From assembly GCA_030685235.1 (NCBI GenBank), contig MU839333.1, positions 1 through 15,752 on the forward strand: a DNA stretch of 15,752 nt, read 5' to 3'. Position 1 is the first letter of the stretch, and each line of letters begins with the position of its first letter. The notes below the pieces were generated by a model. That model saw only the letters and a list, made by a program, of their open reading frames with translations, did no database searches and was not told the DNA's origin. Position numbers and translations under genes: made by a program. Source of the DNA: Copromyces sp. CBS 386.78 (Eukaryota; Ascomycota; Sordariomycetes; Sordariales; Sordariaceae). This document shows positions 1 through 8,229 of the stretch, in pieces.

Positions 1-150
1 TTGGGGTGCATTAGTGTGCCTTGGCGCACGGGAAGGGTGGGGCTACGGTGCCGGAAGACATTCATTACGGTGCGAAAAGACATTCTCTTATTTAAATCGT
101 ATCCGCGATCAAAAATCACAAGCGGACAAATAAAGATTTAGTCGCAAATA
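1..150. other. Non-RIPped left flank
   Basis: This stretch has ordinary base composition, with GC-rich runs and frequent CpA and TpG dinucleotides, in contrast to what follows. The change to TpA-rich sequence falls gradually between about 130 and 170. No reading frame of useful length, RNA gene or LTR-like sequence is visible. It does not resemble the candidate 3' LTR of element 1 (6841-7043), so it is probably unrelated flanking DNA or the edge of another repeat. Confidence 0.6.
43..86. repeat. 22-bp tandem duplication
   Basis: Two adjacent 22-bp units (43-64 and 65-86) match at 17 of 22 positions. They share the cores TACGGTGC and AGACATTC. There are only two copies, and no function is apparent. 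Confidence 0.6.
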
Positions 151-274
151 TTACAATTCGAATTAAATAATATAATAAATATTAATTAACCTTATTTCTT
201 TTCTCCCTTTTATAATTATTAATTAAAATAATCTATTTTAATAATAATTATATTTATATTTAATTTAATAATTA

Positions 275-1935
275 ATAACGGACCAATTATAAATTATTAC
301 CGATAATTTTATTGTAGTAACCGCTATCGGCGACCTTTAAACTACCGACTTTAAAAATTAAATAATTTATAATACCCTAATTAAAATATTTACAAACCTC
401 GATAATAATTTTAATATTCGTACTCTATTATATTATTTTATAGATTATGCCCTTACGTTTATATCGGTCCTAATATTTTACAACGTTACCCTCGCTTATA
501 ATTATTTTATTTATAATAATATAATCGAAGCCCGTTTATATATTTAGAGAGCCGAAAAAGATTTTACCGAATCCTATTAAGAGATTAATCGTTTAAATAT
601 TCAAAATACCGAATTCTAATAAAGAATTAATAAACTTAAATAATCTTTTAATAATTTTAAAATTAATACCTTTAAATCTTTTTAAAAATAGAAAAATAGG
701 TATACTAAAACTATTAATAAAATCCGTACTTAATTAAAATAAATTCAAAAAACTAAAATACCTATTATAATAATTACAAACGTTAACGGTAGCGGCTATA
801 AATTAGTATAATTACGTACGTATATTATTCTATTCGATAATAAAGGAATTACTCTATTAAAAAAAGCGGAGAAGTACTACTCCTAAAATATAAAAATCAA
901 ATTATACTAAATTAATAAACCGATCTACTTCGCTTCTAAGCTTAAACGTTTTTCGTATATTATTAAATACTTCGAAGGCCCCCCTTTTACAGCTATCGAA
1001 TCGGCGCTAACTAATATTTTCGAAAATTTAATTAACAATATTAAATAAATATAGAAGACCGCTATAGACCTTTTTAAAAAATTTAATACTAAATATAATA
1101 ATTCCGACCTTACCATTATCACTCGTCGCGAATTAAACGATTTAAAAATAACTAAAAATATATATTAGGCCATTTTCGAAAACTATTTCACTATCCTTAT
1201 CGACTAGTATAATATAAATAATACTATAAAAATACACTTCCTTCGTAATAAAATCACCAAGGCCATCTATAATATTATCACTCACTAATACCCACTTCTT
1301 ACCAATAATAATTATAATAAATAGCTCTAAATAACCCGCTTACTAGCCTAAAACTATAAAAATAATATCTACTATAAGAAGTTCGCTAACCTATTTTACA
1401 AACCATCTTCCTCAAATAACTATAATACTACCTCGTCTATAAAACAACCTATTAATTAAGGTAGTAACACAATAAACCTTAATTCTATATCCGCTACTAA
1501 TATTATTATACGTAATATAATTTCGTAAAAGATTTTCGAATATCGTATAAAAACGGGCGCATACACCCGTTACAATCGTAAAAATCATTTCTTAACCACT
1601 TACCACAACCGTATTAATTTCAATAAAGATCCCCCTACTTCTACCCGTAATAATCGTAGCGGTCGTAGTAGTAGGGGTAGTAGCAGAGGCGGTAGTAAAG
1701 GCGGCAATAATAATTCCACTCTTTAATAAAGTTAGTACGGCTATAGTCAATAAGGTTATAATTAGTAAAGCTATAACTAGTAGTATTAAATTAATACTAT
1801 AAACACCCAGGCGGCTAATAATAATAATAATAATACTATAGCACTATAATATTAGTAAGCCCCCGTCCCCGTATACGTCCCCAATTTCGTCGGTCCTATC
1901 TAAAATAATAAAATTAATTATATTAACTAGTAAGG
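275..1935 (+). pseudogene. Element 1 gag (RIPped)
   Basis: This is the decayed structural (capsid/nucleocapsid) gene, read in frame 2. The likely start is the ATA at 275-277, an ATG altered by RIP, because the frame before it holds consecutive TAA codons and the sequence after it reads as protein. A Lys/Glu/Asn-rich, probably helical stretch lies at about 542-720. A capsid-like region at about 960-1300 contains Arg-Glu-Leu-Asn and Phe-Leu-Arg-Asn runs typical of retrotransposon gag. A CCHC zinc knuckle is at 1562-1603. After it come an Arg/Ser/Gly-rich basic segment (about 1640-1710) and a Gln/Asn/Tyr-rich tail with a run of six Asn codons near 1818. The frame gives way to the pol frame at about 1840-1950. 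Its many stops are of the TAA/TAG type. The family assignment is firm; the start is inferred. Confidence 0.8.
1562..1603 (+). other. Element 1 CCHC zinc knuckle
   Basis: In the gag frame the spacing C-X2-C-X4-H-X4-C is met exactly. The three Cys codons at 1562, 1571 and 1601 now read TAC (TGC with G to A), while the His codon CAT at 1586-1588 is intact. The motif binds RNA in the nucleocapsid of retroelements. It sits just before the basic Arg/Ser/Gly tail, where it is expected. Confidence 0.8.
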
Positions 1936-2100
1936 AAATATATAACTTCCAAATTAAATTATAATTAGAAGCAACTATCTATAAAATAGAAAAAGGAAAG
2001 TAATATTACTATATAATTAAATATAATTAAAATTTATAGATCTTCTATAAATAGCCGTTATAAATACCCTAATTTATTAAACCTCTTTATCTAATTATCC

Positions 2101-2390
2101 GATAGAATATATAAAGTATATTATTTAAATTTAATTAATAGCAGCTATATTACCCTAGGTTTTATTAATAAATATTTCGTTTATTATTACCATTTCCCCT
2201 TTTTTAAATTTATGAACCCTAAAATCCTATACTTCGCCGATAGAAGTCCCGCTAAAGATAATATTACTTATTTTATAAGAATTATAATAAAAATAGGCTA
2301 TTATTATAAAATTATGAATTTACTCATCTATAATTTAGCTAAAAATAATTCTATTATTTTAAGCTACTTATAACTAATTTACTATTCGCT
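2101..2390 (+). other. Element 1 protease (retropepsin-like) domain
   Basis: The active-site triad Asp-Ser-Gly lies at 2137-2145 and now reads Asn-Ser-Ser (AAT AGC AGC). It is preceded by Leu-Asn-Leu-Ile and followed by a Thr-Leu-Gly-Phe-Ile stretch. A flap-like Ala-Asp-Arg-Ser-Pro run occurs near 2236, and an Ile-Ile-Leu run near 2355 corresponds to the Ile-Leu-Gly-x-Pro-Trp-Leu end motif of the family. In the live element this enzyme would cleave the Gag-Pol polyprotein. Confidence 0.75.
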
Positions 2391-3489
2391 AAACATTTTA
2401 TAATTTTACAACTTACTATAATTTACCGCAACTTACAAAGAACGTAATTATCTTTTAAAGGGGATCCCTAGTAATAAATAGGAAGCCCTAATAGCAAACT
2501 TAATTACCTAATTCAACGTAGCGAATTTAACGTTTAAGAAAACTACGTACGAAAAGATCCTAAACGAAGGTAAGCCTAATATTAAGCCCTAAGCAAATAT
2601 CCTATACTATATTTCTATTATTATAATTATAAAACGAATAGTTTATTAATAGTTTAAATATTTCTATAATCGGATCGTTTACCTCTTAAAAACTTCTATA
2701 ATTAATAAAATTCTAATAAGCCCCGGGCAAACTATTATATTTAATACCGTCCCCTATAATATAATCCCCCTTCTTCTACTATAAATAGTCCTAGTACCTT
2801 ACCGGATAATTAGAGGATTCTATACTATTATTATAAATTATCGAATTTAAATCCGCCGCTTCTATATCCTAATAAATTTTATTAACCCTAACGATATTAA
2901 AGAATTATTTACCGCCGCTTTTAATTAATTAGTAAAAAAGTATAATTTTTAAATTATTTGTACTACGAGGGCTAATATAAACGAAGATATTAAACGTATA
3001 TTAGAAGAAAATAAATTAGTAGAAGAATACGGTATTTTAGACCCGTCCGCTCTTAACGACAAATTTACCCTAGAAATAATTAAAGAAATCCTAATAAGTA
3101 AAGGATAAAAGTATAAGAAATTTTTCGGTAGTAATTTCCACCGCTAAATTAATAGTCTAATAAGTAAGGGTAATATAACTATTTTAAAGGCCGTTAAGGT
3201 CTCTAACTCTATTAAAATCAATAATATAAATAACGATTTTCCCCGGTATAAAGAGGCTATCGATTAATATTTTACCGCTAACGGTATTACTTTACGTAAA
3301 GTTACTTTAGAAGATATTACGAAATTTCATAAGAAAGCCGATAAATTATTTAAAATAGATATATAAATTTAAATTAAACTATTTCGACAATATTAATATT
3401 ATATAAGTATTTTCTATTAAGAAGGAACTGAAACCCTTCCCCCTTACCGCTCTTACAATTTTAAAATTAAATTCCGCCCGGGAATTATA

Positions 3490-4180
3490 CCCCTAGCCGC
3501 TTACGGACGCCTTTTCAACCCTAACGAATTTAATATTATTAAAAGATAGATCGATAATATATTATAGAAAAAATTTCTCCGGCTATTATAATTAGAAGTA
3601 TCTACCTTAATCCTTTTAATAAAAAAATTAAATAAAGGAGTTTGCGTTTACATAAACTATTATAATATTAATAATATTACTTTTAAATTATAATATTTAT
3701 TATTATTAATTAAAGAAACCTTCGACGCTATTTATTATATTAAGATTTTTATTAAATTCGATATTATTACTACTTTTAACCGTATCCGTATAAAAGAAGG
3801 GTATAAATAGCTTATAACTTTTATAATACAATTTAGTCTATTTAAATTATTAATAATTCTATTTAATTTATAAAGCGCCCCTAAAGCTTTTTAAAATTAT
3901 ATTAATAATATCCTTTGTAACGTTTTTAACGTTTATATAATTACTTTTTTTAACGACGTCTTAATTTATTCTAATAATATTAAAAATTACGAATAGTACG
4001 TTAATAACGTCCTTACCCGCTTAGCTAAAATAAACTTTAACGTTAATATTAATAAATACGAATTTTATATAATACGAATAAAATACTTAAGCCTTATTAT
4101 TATACCGGGAAGTATTAAAATAGATTTAGAAAAGGTTAAAGCTATTACCGACTAAGTAATCCCCTAATTTAAAAAATCCT
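3490..4180 (+). other. Element 1 reverse transcriptase domain
   Basis: Motifs occur in the order known for Ty3/Gypsy RT. A Lys-Lys-Leu-Asn-Lys-Gly-Val run (near 3630) is followed by the degraded Asp-Tyr-Arg region. Lys-Phe-Asp-Ile starts at 3754 and carries the first catalytic Asp (GAT, 3760-3762, intact). Ser-Ala-Pro-Lys-Ala-Phe lies near 3874. The YxDD box at 3949-3957 now reads Phe-Asn-Asp and continues Val-Leu-Ile-Tyr-Ser. One catalytic Asp codon has become AAC, so the polymerase site is dead. This fixes the family as Gypsy rather than Copia. Confidence 0.9.
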
Positions 4181-4380
4181 TATAATCTTTTTTAAATTTC
4201 GTAAACTTCTACCGCCATTTTATTAAAGATTTTTCGACAATAGCGGGGCCATTATACGAACTTACGAAGAAGAATAACGTATAATTATAGTCCGCTACGT
4301 ACAATTCCACTTTTAAAATTTTAAAACGAATTTTTACTAGCGGACTTATATTGAAGATTTATAATTAATTTAAAAAAACG

Positions 4381-4640
4381 GTAATTAAAATAAACGTTTC
4401 TAATTAGGCTGTAGGAGGTACCTTATCCTAATACGGAAATAATAGTATCTTCTACCTTATTACCTACTTTTTATTTTAATATATAACTTAAAAATATTAT
4501 TATAATATATATAATAAAAAGTTGTTCGCTATTATTAAAGCCTTTGAAAAGTAGAGGCTAAAGTTCGAAGGTATTTAATAACCCTTCGACATCCTAACCG
4601 ATTATAAGAACCTCTAGACCTTTATAACTAATAAATAATT
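4381..4640 (+). other. Element 1 RNase H domain
   Basis: The domain lies directly after RT in the same frame. The first catalytic Asp (4393-4395) has become Asn and is followed by the Ala-Val-Gly-Gly-Thr-Leu-Ser segment. The Tyr-Asp-Lys-Glu-Leu motif at about 4510-4524 is degraded, its Glu codon now AAG. A Thr-Asp-Tyr-Lys-Asn-Leu run near 4597 keeps its Asp codon GAT at 4600-4602. In the ancestor this degraded the RNA strand of the RNA:DNA hybrid. Confidence 0.85.
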
Positions 4641-5109
4641 CACTTAATATTATATAAAATAATCCTAATTCTTATTACAATTCAACTTTTTAATTAAATA
4701 TACTTTAAAGACGTAGAACCTTCGCCTTAATACTTTAAACCGCAAACCTAATAACCGCCCCGCTAATAATAATAATAATTATTTAGTAACCCGCTAATAA
4801 ATATTTTTAAACCCCGTATAATTCGAAAACGGCTACTTCGACCCCTTAAATTTTACTTTCCGTTTAATAAGCGACTATAATAATAAATTTATTAATAATA
4901 TTATTTTTAATAATTACAAAACTTTAATTTTCCTTTAAGAGGTCGTTTCCTATTTATTGGACCTTACTTATAAATAATAAACCCCTAATATTAAAAAAGT
5001 ATTCTATAAAATATTCGCGGAATATTAGGTAATTAATAATAAAATCGCTAAATAGCGCAATAAACTTATTATTAACCCGTATAATAAAAAGCTTTAATTC
5101 GTTTTAATT

Positions 5110-6170
5110 AACCGTTAATACAATTCTCCTAGCGTAGGATACCCTAACTACAACGCGATTTACAACTTTCTTCAATACGATTTTTATTAAGAAGGGATAA
5201 TTTATAATATTAAAATTTTCTATAAAAGCTATTTCTCTTATACTAAAACGAAATTTTTAAAACGAAAATCCGTTAAACTACTTGAACTTTTTAAAATATT
5301 ATTCGTACTATAGAAAAATATTTTTATTAATTATATTACTCTACTATACTTAAATATTTACTTCGGCTAAATTTTTAAATATATCACCGTTATCGTTAAT
5401 TAATTAATTAAAATATATTACTATATCCCAATAATAATTTTAGAAGTTAAAGAATTAATTAATCACTTTATCGACTAAGTATATTACCTTTATAATTTAC
5501 TAAATATAATCCTTTTTAATCGCAATATATAATTCGTTTTATATTTTTAAAATATTTTATATAAACGGTTTATTATTATTCGCAAATTTACCTCTGCTTT
5601 CTACCTTTAAACTAACGTTCAAACCAAACGTATTAACGTAAAAATAAAATAATTCCTCTATCTTTATATTAATTAAATATAAATTAATTGAATTAAATAG
5701 TTACCCTTCGCTAAATTTATAAATAATAACGTAACGTCCTTATCGACCGGCGTTTCTCCCTTCTTCGCCAACTATAATTTCTATCTTCGAATAAGTACCG
5801 AACTACGTACCCTACTATACTTAAATCTATTACCTATTCAATTAAAAGAGTATTATAAGGCTAATAAATTAGCTAACCGCTTTTAAACAATTTAAGACTT
5901 TATATCCTAATAAATAAAATATAGCTAAATACAATACGAAAATAACGTTAACTATTACCGAATTAATTTATTTAAATATAAGGAGGGGGATTTAATACTC
6001 CTTAATATAATTAACTTCGCTAACGGCCGACCGATATTAAAACTTTACCCCCGCTAGGAAGGACCGTTTAAAGTTATACGAACGGAATTTTATATAATAT
6101 ACCTCGTCCTACCTTCAAATATAAAATACGCCCTTATCTTTTATATTTTAATAATTTAACTTTAAATCGG
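5110..6170 (+). other. Element 1 integrase domain with GPY/F motif
   Basis: The N-terminal HHCC zinc-binding motif is visible as TAC codons at 5119 and 5140 (H-X6-H) and TAT codons at 5221 and 5230 (C-X2-C). The DDE core follows: the first Asp at 5329 (AAT), the second at 5518 (AAT) and the Glu at 5626 (AAA). The last two are exactly 36 codons apart, which is the classic D-X35-E spacing. All three catalytic codons have changed, so the enzyme is dead. The Thr-Gly-Val-Ser-Pro-Phe-Phe-Ala segment lies near 5746, and Glu-Gly-Pro-Phe of the GPY/F module is at 6058-6069. Confidence 0.9.
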
Positions 6171-6249
6171 TAGAAACCTACTTAATTAAAATACTTCAAT
6201 AAATATTAAAATAAACAACAGTAAAATTATAATTTATATAAATAATTAT

Positions 6250-6430
6250 AAAGAATATACTAAATAAGACTTTAAAAAATTTATCAATTATACCTAATTA
6301 AATAATAATATTTATTAATACTACTACGTATAATAGAAAGGCAATCACTAACCGACTTAAGAACTTAAAACCAACATTATTAATTATAAGGAAATAATCC
6401 TACGCTTCTATAAGGAGAACCCTAATAAAC
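6250..6430 (+). other. Element 1 chromodomain
   Basis: After the GPY/F motif the same frame shows the chromodomain pattern. A Tyr-rich strand leads to a degraded Trp-Lys-Gly at 6334-6342, a Thr-Trp-Glu equivalent at 6355-6363 (now Thr-stop-Glu), and a helix ending Arg-Phe-Tyr-Lys-Glu-Asn-Pro-Asn-Lys near 6400-6429. Chromodomains at the integrase C-terminus bind methylated histone H3 and steer chromoviruses into heterochromatin, which fits the repeat-rich setting. The match rests on motif order and spacing. Confidence 0.7.
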
Positions 6431-6828
6431 TAATACCTCCCGAAATATAGTAATAACCCGAATATATTACTAATACTACTCTAATACCCAATCCCGAACC
6501 CGAAGCCCCTAAGGCCGCTCTTAAACCCCCTAAACAGCACTCCGCCTACTTAGTACAATAGGAAATTACAGCCGTAATCGACCTATCTATTCCACTCCTT
6601 AACGGCGTTACAATTATTCGTATACTAACTAAACTAATAGATAAGAAGGTAGAGGAATTTTTAGCCTTATTATATAAAAAAATATTACGGAGGTTACTAA
6701 ATATTTAAGTAGGCAAAATACCGCTTACAAAAGTTATTAATTATAATAAGATATTGGAGGAGATAGATTTGAATAATTAAATTATTATTTTATATATATA
6801 TCTATTTAAAGCTATTAGAACTTCTTTT

Positions 6829-6837
6829 AAAGGGGGA
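6829..6837 (+). promoter_or_regulatory. Element 1 polypurine tract
   Basis: A purine run of two A, five G and A lies immediately before the candidate 3' LTR. This is the position from which plus-strand DNA synthesis is primed in LTR retrotransposons. It overlaps the final codons of the pol frame, as is common in compact fungal Gypsy elements. Confidence 0.75.
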
Positions 6838-6840
6838 TAA

Positions 6841-7043
6841 TATTATAGGATTAACTTATAATATACTTACCCTATACCGACCATTAATATACTATACTTA
6901 GAATTATAGTACGGTTACGTATAGGGTTATATGCGCGTACGGACTGGCCTTCCAAGGCTTTCGCCTATATAGCTAGTCCTCTGCATACATCCTTCCTTTC
7001 CTCTCCTTCGCACAACAACGTATATCTTACCCTACCCCCAACA
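6841..7043 (+). repeat. Element 1 candidate 3' LTR
   Basis: The LTR is inferred to begin just after the polypurine tract (TATTATAGG, with TG altered to TA) and to end at ...CCCCCAACA, about 203 bp. It contains a TATA-like box at 6966-6971 followed by pyrimidine-rich sequence, as in fungal Gypsy LTR promoters. From about 6925 on it keeps many CpA, CpC and TpG dinucleotides and is clearly less altered than pol. The second LTR copy is not in the window, so the borders and the target-site duplication cannot be confirmed. Confidence 0.5.
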
Positions 7044-7140
7044 GTGCGTCACTCCGTAATAACTTTCGAAGTAGGCGTAAAGATATAAGATTTATAATAA
7101 AATTAAAATAAAAGGCGACTTCTCTCAACTATAGTCGTAG

Positions 7141-7779
7141 AATTCCCCTCTCTCCTTATACTTCTATATTAATAATTTTAAAACCTTTAATAAATATTTA
7201 AGAATTTCTAATTTAAACGTAGTCTTCTAAAGACGCTATTCGAAATAAAGAAAAACGATTAATTTTATTAAAAATATAAAGGGAAGCCCTAGAATTGAGG
7301 ATTACCGAATTTTTAAACGGGTAAATATTTATTCTATTATTCGCGTTAAAAGTATTTTATTTAACGAAAAACGTTGAATTATAAATATTAATTTCTCGTC
7401 GCCTTTAAATCTTTGAAGTAGCGGTCTATATAAAAGTAATAAAACGGTCTTATATTTAATTCTTAACCTTCTTTATTTCCTTACGGATTTCAGGAAATTC
7501 TTCGAAATTCTTATTAATAAATTTTTAAATAGAATTACTAAGCTTCTAAATAAGATTATCTTTTATTTTGAATATTAAATATTAATAACGTATTATTAAG
7601 TAAAGGCTTCGTTCGTATACTTTATATAGTAACGTAAATACCCCTCTCTTTTTCGGCCGTAAAGAATTATTTATATTTTTATCCGCGCCGCATTTCTTCT
7701 TTATATCTACCTTCCGCTTCTTTTTATAATTAAAATTAAGAGAAACGCTATCTGCACCGCCGCTAAACGCTATCCGCAC
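7141..7779 (-). pseudogene. Possible decayed minus-strand frame, unknown family
   Basis: Read on the minus strand in one frame, this stretch gives about 213 codons with only around ten stops, all TAA or TAG, which could be RIPped Gln or Trp codons. The upstream third, 7582-7779, is fully open. It contains a Lys-rich run (Lys-Lys-Lys-Arg-Lys-Val then Lys-Lys-Lys) and a Gly-Gly-Ala-Asp-Ser-Val stretch that comes from a tandem repeat. The middle part has an amphipathic Phe-Glu-Glu-Phe-Pro-Glu-Ile-Arg-Lys-Glu run. I do not recognise a family. It lies between element 1 and the candidate LTR of element 2 and points against both, so it could be part of a third, older repeat. It could also be a chance frame in AT-rich sequence. 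Confidence 0.3.
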
Positions 7780-7786
7780 CGCCGTC
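7743..7786. repeat. 22-bp GC-richer tandem duplication
   Basis: Two adjacent 22-bp units (7743-7764 and 7765-7786) match at 19 of 22 positions and share AAACGCTAT and CGCACCGCCG-like cores. They keep CpA and are GC-rich within a RIPped area, so they were either spared or added later. The minus-strand frame passes through them. Confidence 0.65.
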
Positions 7787-7802
7787 CAAAACTTTAATAA
7801 GG

Positions 7803-7997
7803 TATAACTTGGGTAAATAGTAAGCTACAAATATAGAAATGGTATTTTTAAGTTTGGTAAGGTTCTCTCTACTATAATACGCTTACTAATATTAGGTCGC
7901 TAAGGACCTATTAGTTAACTAGCCTCGTAGAAGTTCGGGACGAGATATTAAAAGGTAGTGAATTATTCTAACTAACGCTATATTATAGCGTCGGACA
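7803..7997 (+). repeat. Element 2 candidate 5' LTR
   Basis: Gag of element 2 begins near 8230, so its 5' LTR should lie in this gap. A segment from TATAACTTGGG (TG altered to TA) to ...GTCGGACA could be the LTR, with TGG at 7999-8001 as a possible start of a primer-binding site. The TGG-led sequence is not clearly a tRNA complement. Three inverted repeats lie within it: 7894-7909 (5-bp arms), 7924-7944 (5-bp arms) and 7975-7991 (8-bp arms around one base). Borders are a guess without the other LTR copy. Confidence 0.3.
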
Positions 7998-8229
7998 ATG
8001 GTAATACCGCTCTAGCCTCAACTACTATAAAATTAAAGGAATAATATTATAAATAGCTACTTCCGTCAATTCTAAAATAAAGAAATTAAATTTCAATTTA
8101 TCTCTTATTCTCCCCCTTAATTTAATTTCCCTATATATTTACCCTATTTGTAGTTACTTCGACCTATTTACTTCTACTATTTTAATATATTAAAGCCTTA
8201 ACCCCTATAAAAATTAAATTAATACCGAT
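7998..8229 (+). other. Element 2 leader region, no gene seen
   Basis: This AT-rich, partly pyrimidine-rich stretch lies between the candidate LTR and the start of the gag-like frame. No open frame, RNA gene or convincing primer-binding site is visible. It would be the untranslated leader if the LTR assignment at 7803-7997 is right. Confidence 0.35.

Larger units (their letters stand above)
1930..6840 (+). pseudogene. Element 1 pol (RIPped)
   Basis: This is a decayed polyprotein gene, read in frame 1 throughout, for about 1,600 codons. It encodes in order an aspartic protease (active site near 2137), reverse transcriptase (about 3490-4180), RNase H (about 4381-4640), integrase with HHCC and DDE motifs (about 5110-5650), a GPY/F motif (6061-6069) and a chromodomain (about 6250-6430). 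A C-terminal extension runs to a TAA at 6838-6840 that overlaps the polypurine tract. The frame is -1 relative to gag, which suggests expression by -1 frameshifting in the ancestor; the slip site could not be located and should lie between about 1840 and 1950. No indel disrupts the domains. The stops are TAA/TAG at positions where Gln or Trp is expected. The gene is certainly inactive. Confidence 0.88.
150..7043 (+). mobile_element. Element 1: RIP-degraded Ty3/Gypsy chromovirus
   Basis: The domain order gag, protease, reverse transcriptase, RNase H, integrase, chromodomain, polypurine tract and LTR identifies a Ty3/Gypsy (Metaviridae) retrotransposon of the chromovirus branch. All domains read on the plus strand. 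Gag is in frame 2 and the whole of pol is in frame 1. Nearly every stop is TAA or TAG at an expected Gln or Trp codon, as RIP produces. No in-frame indel is seen from protease to chromodomain. A 3' LTR candidate follows the polypurine tract, but no 5' LTR or primer-binding site can be found before gag, so the 5' end is probably truncated. The left limit is approximate. The element cannot be mobile: the codons for its RT, RNase H and integrase catalytic residues are partly altered and the frames carry dozens of stops. Confidence 0.9.

Noticed and set aside
925..1122. Open minus-strand frame of 65 codons inside element 1 gag
   Set aside because: It is the shadow of the RIPped gag frame on the plus strand, where the protein pattern is clear.
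150..6840. Decay by CpG methylation and deamination
   Set aside because: CpG remains common throughout while CpA and TpG are lost, the opposite of CpG decay.
7700..7730. Lys-Lys-Lys-Arg-Lys-Val nuclear-localisation-like run on the minus strand
   Set aside because: Lys and Arg runs arise readily from AT-rich, RIPped sequence, and the parent frame has no confirmed identity.
7890..7995. tRNA or other structured RNA gene
   Set aside because: The stems do not fit a cloverleaf and no conserved T-loop or box A/B pattern could be placed.
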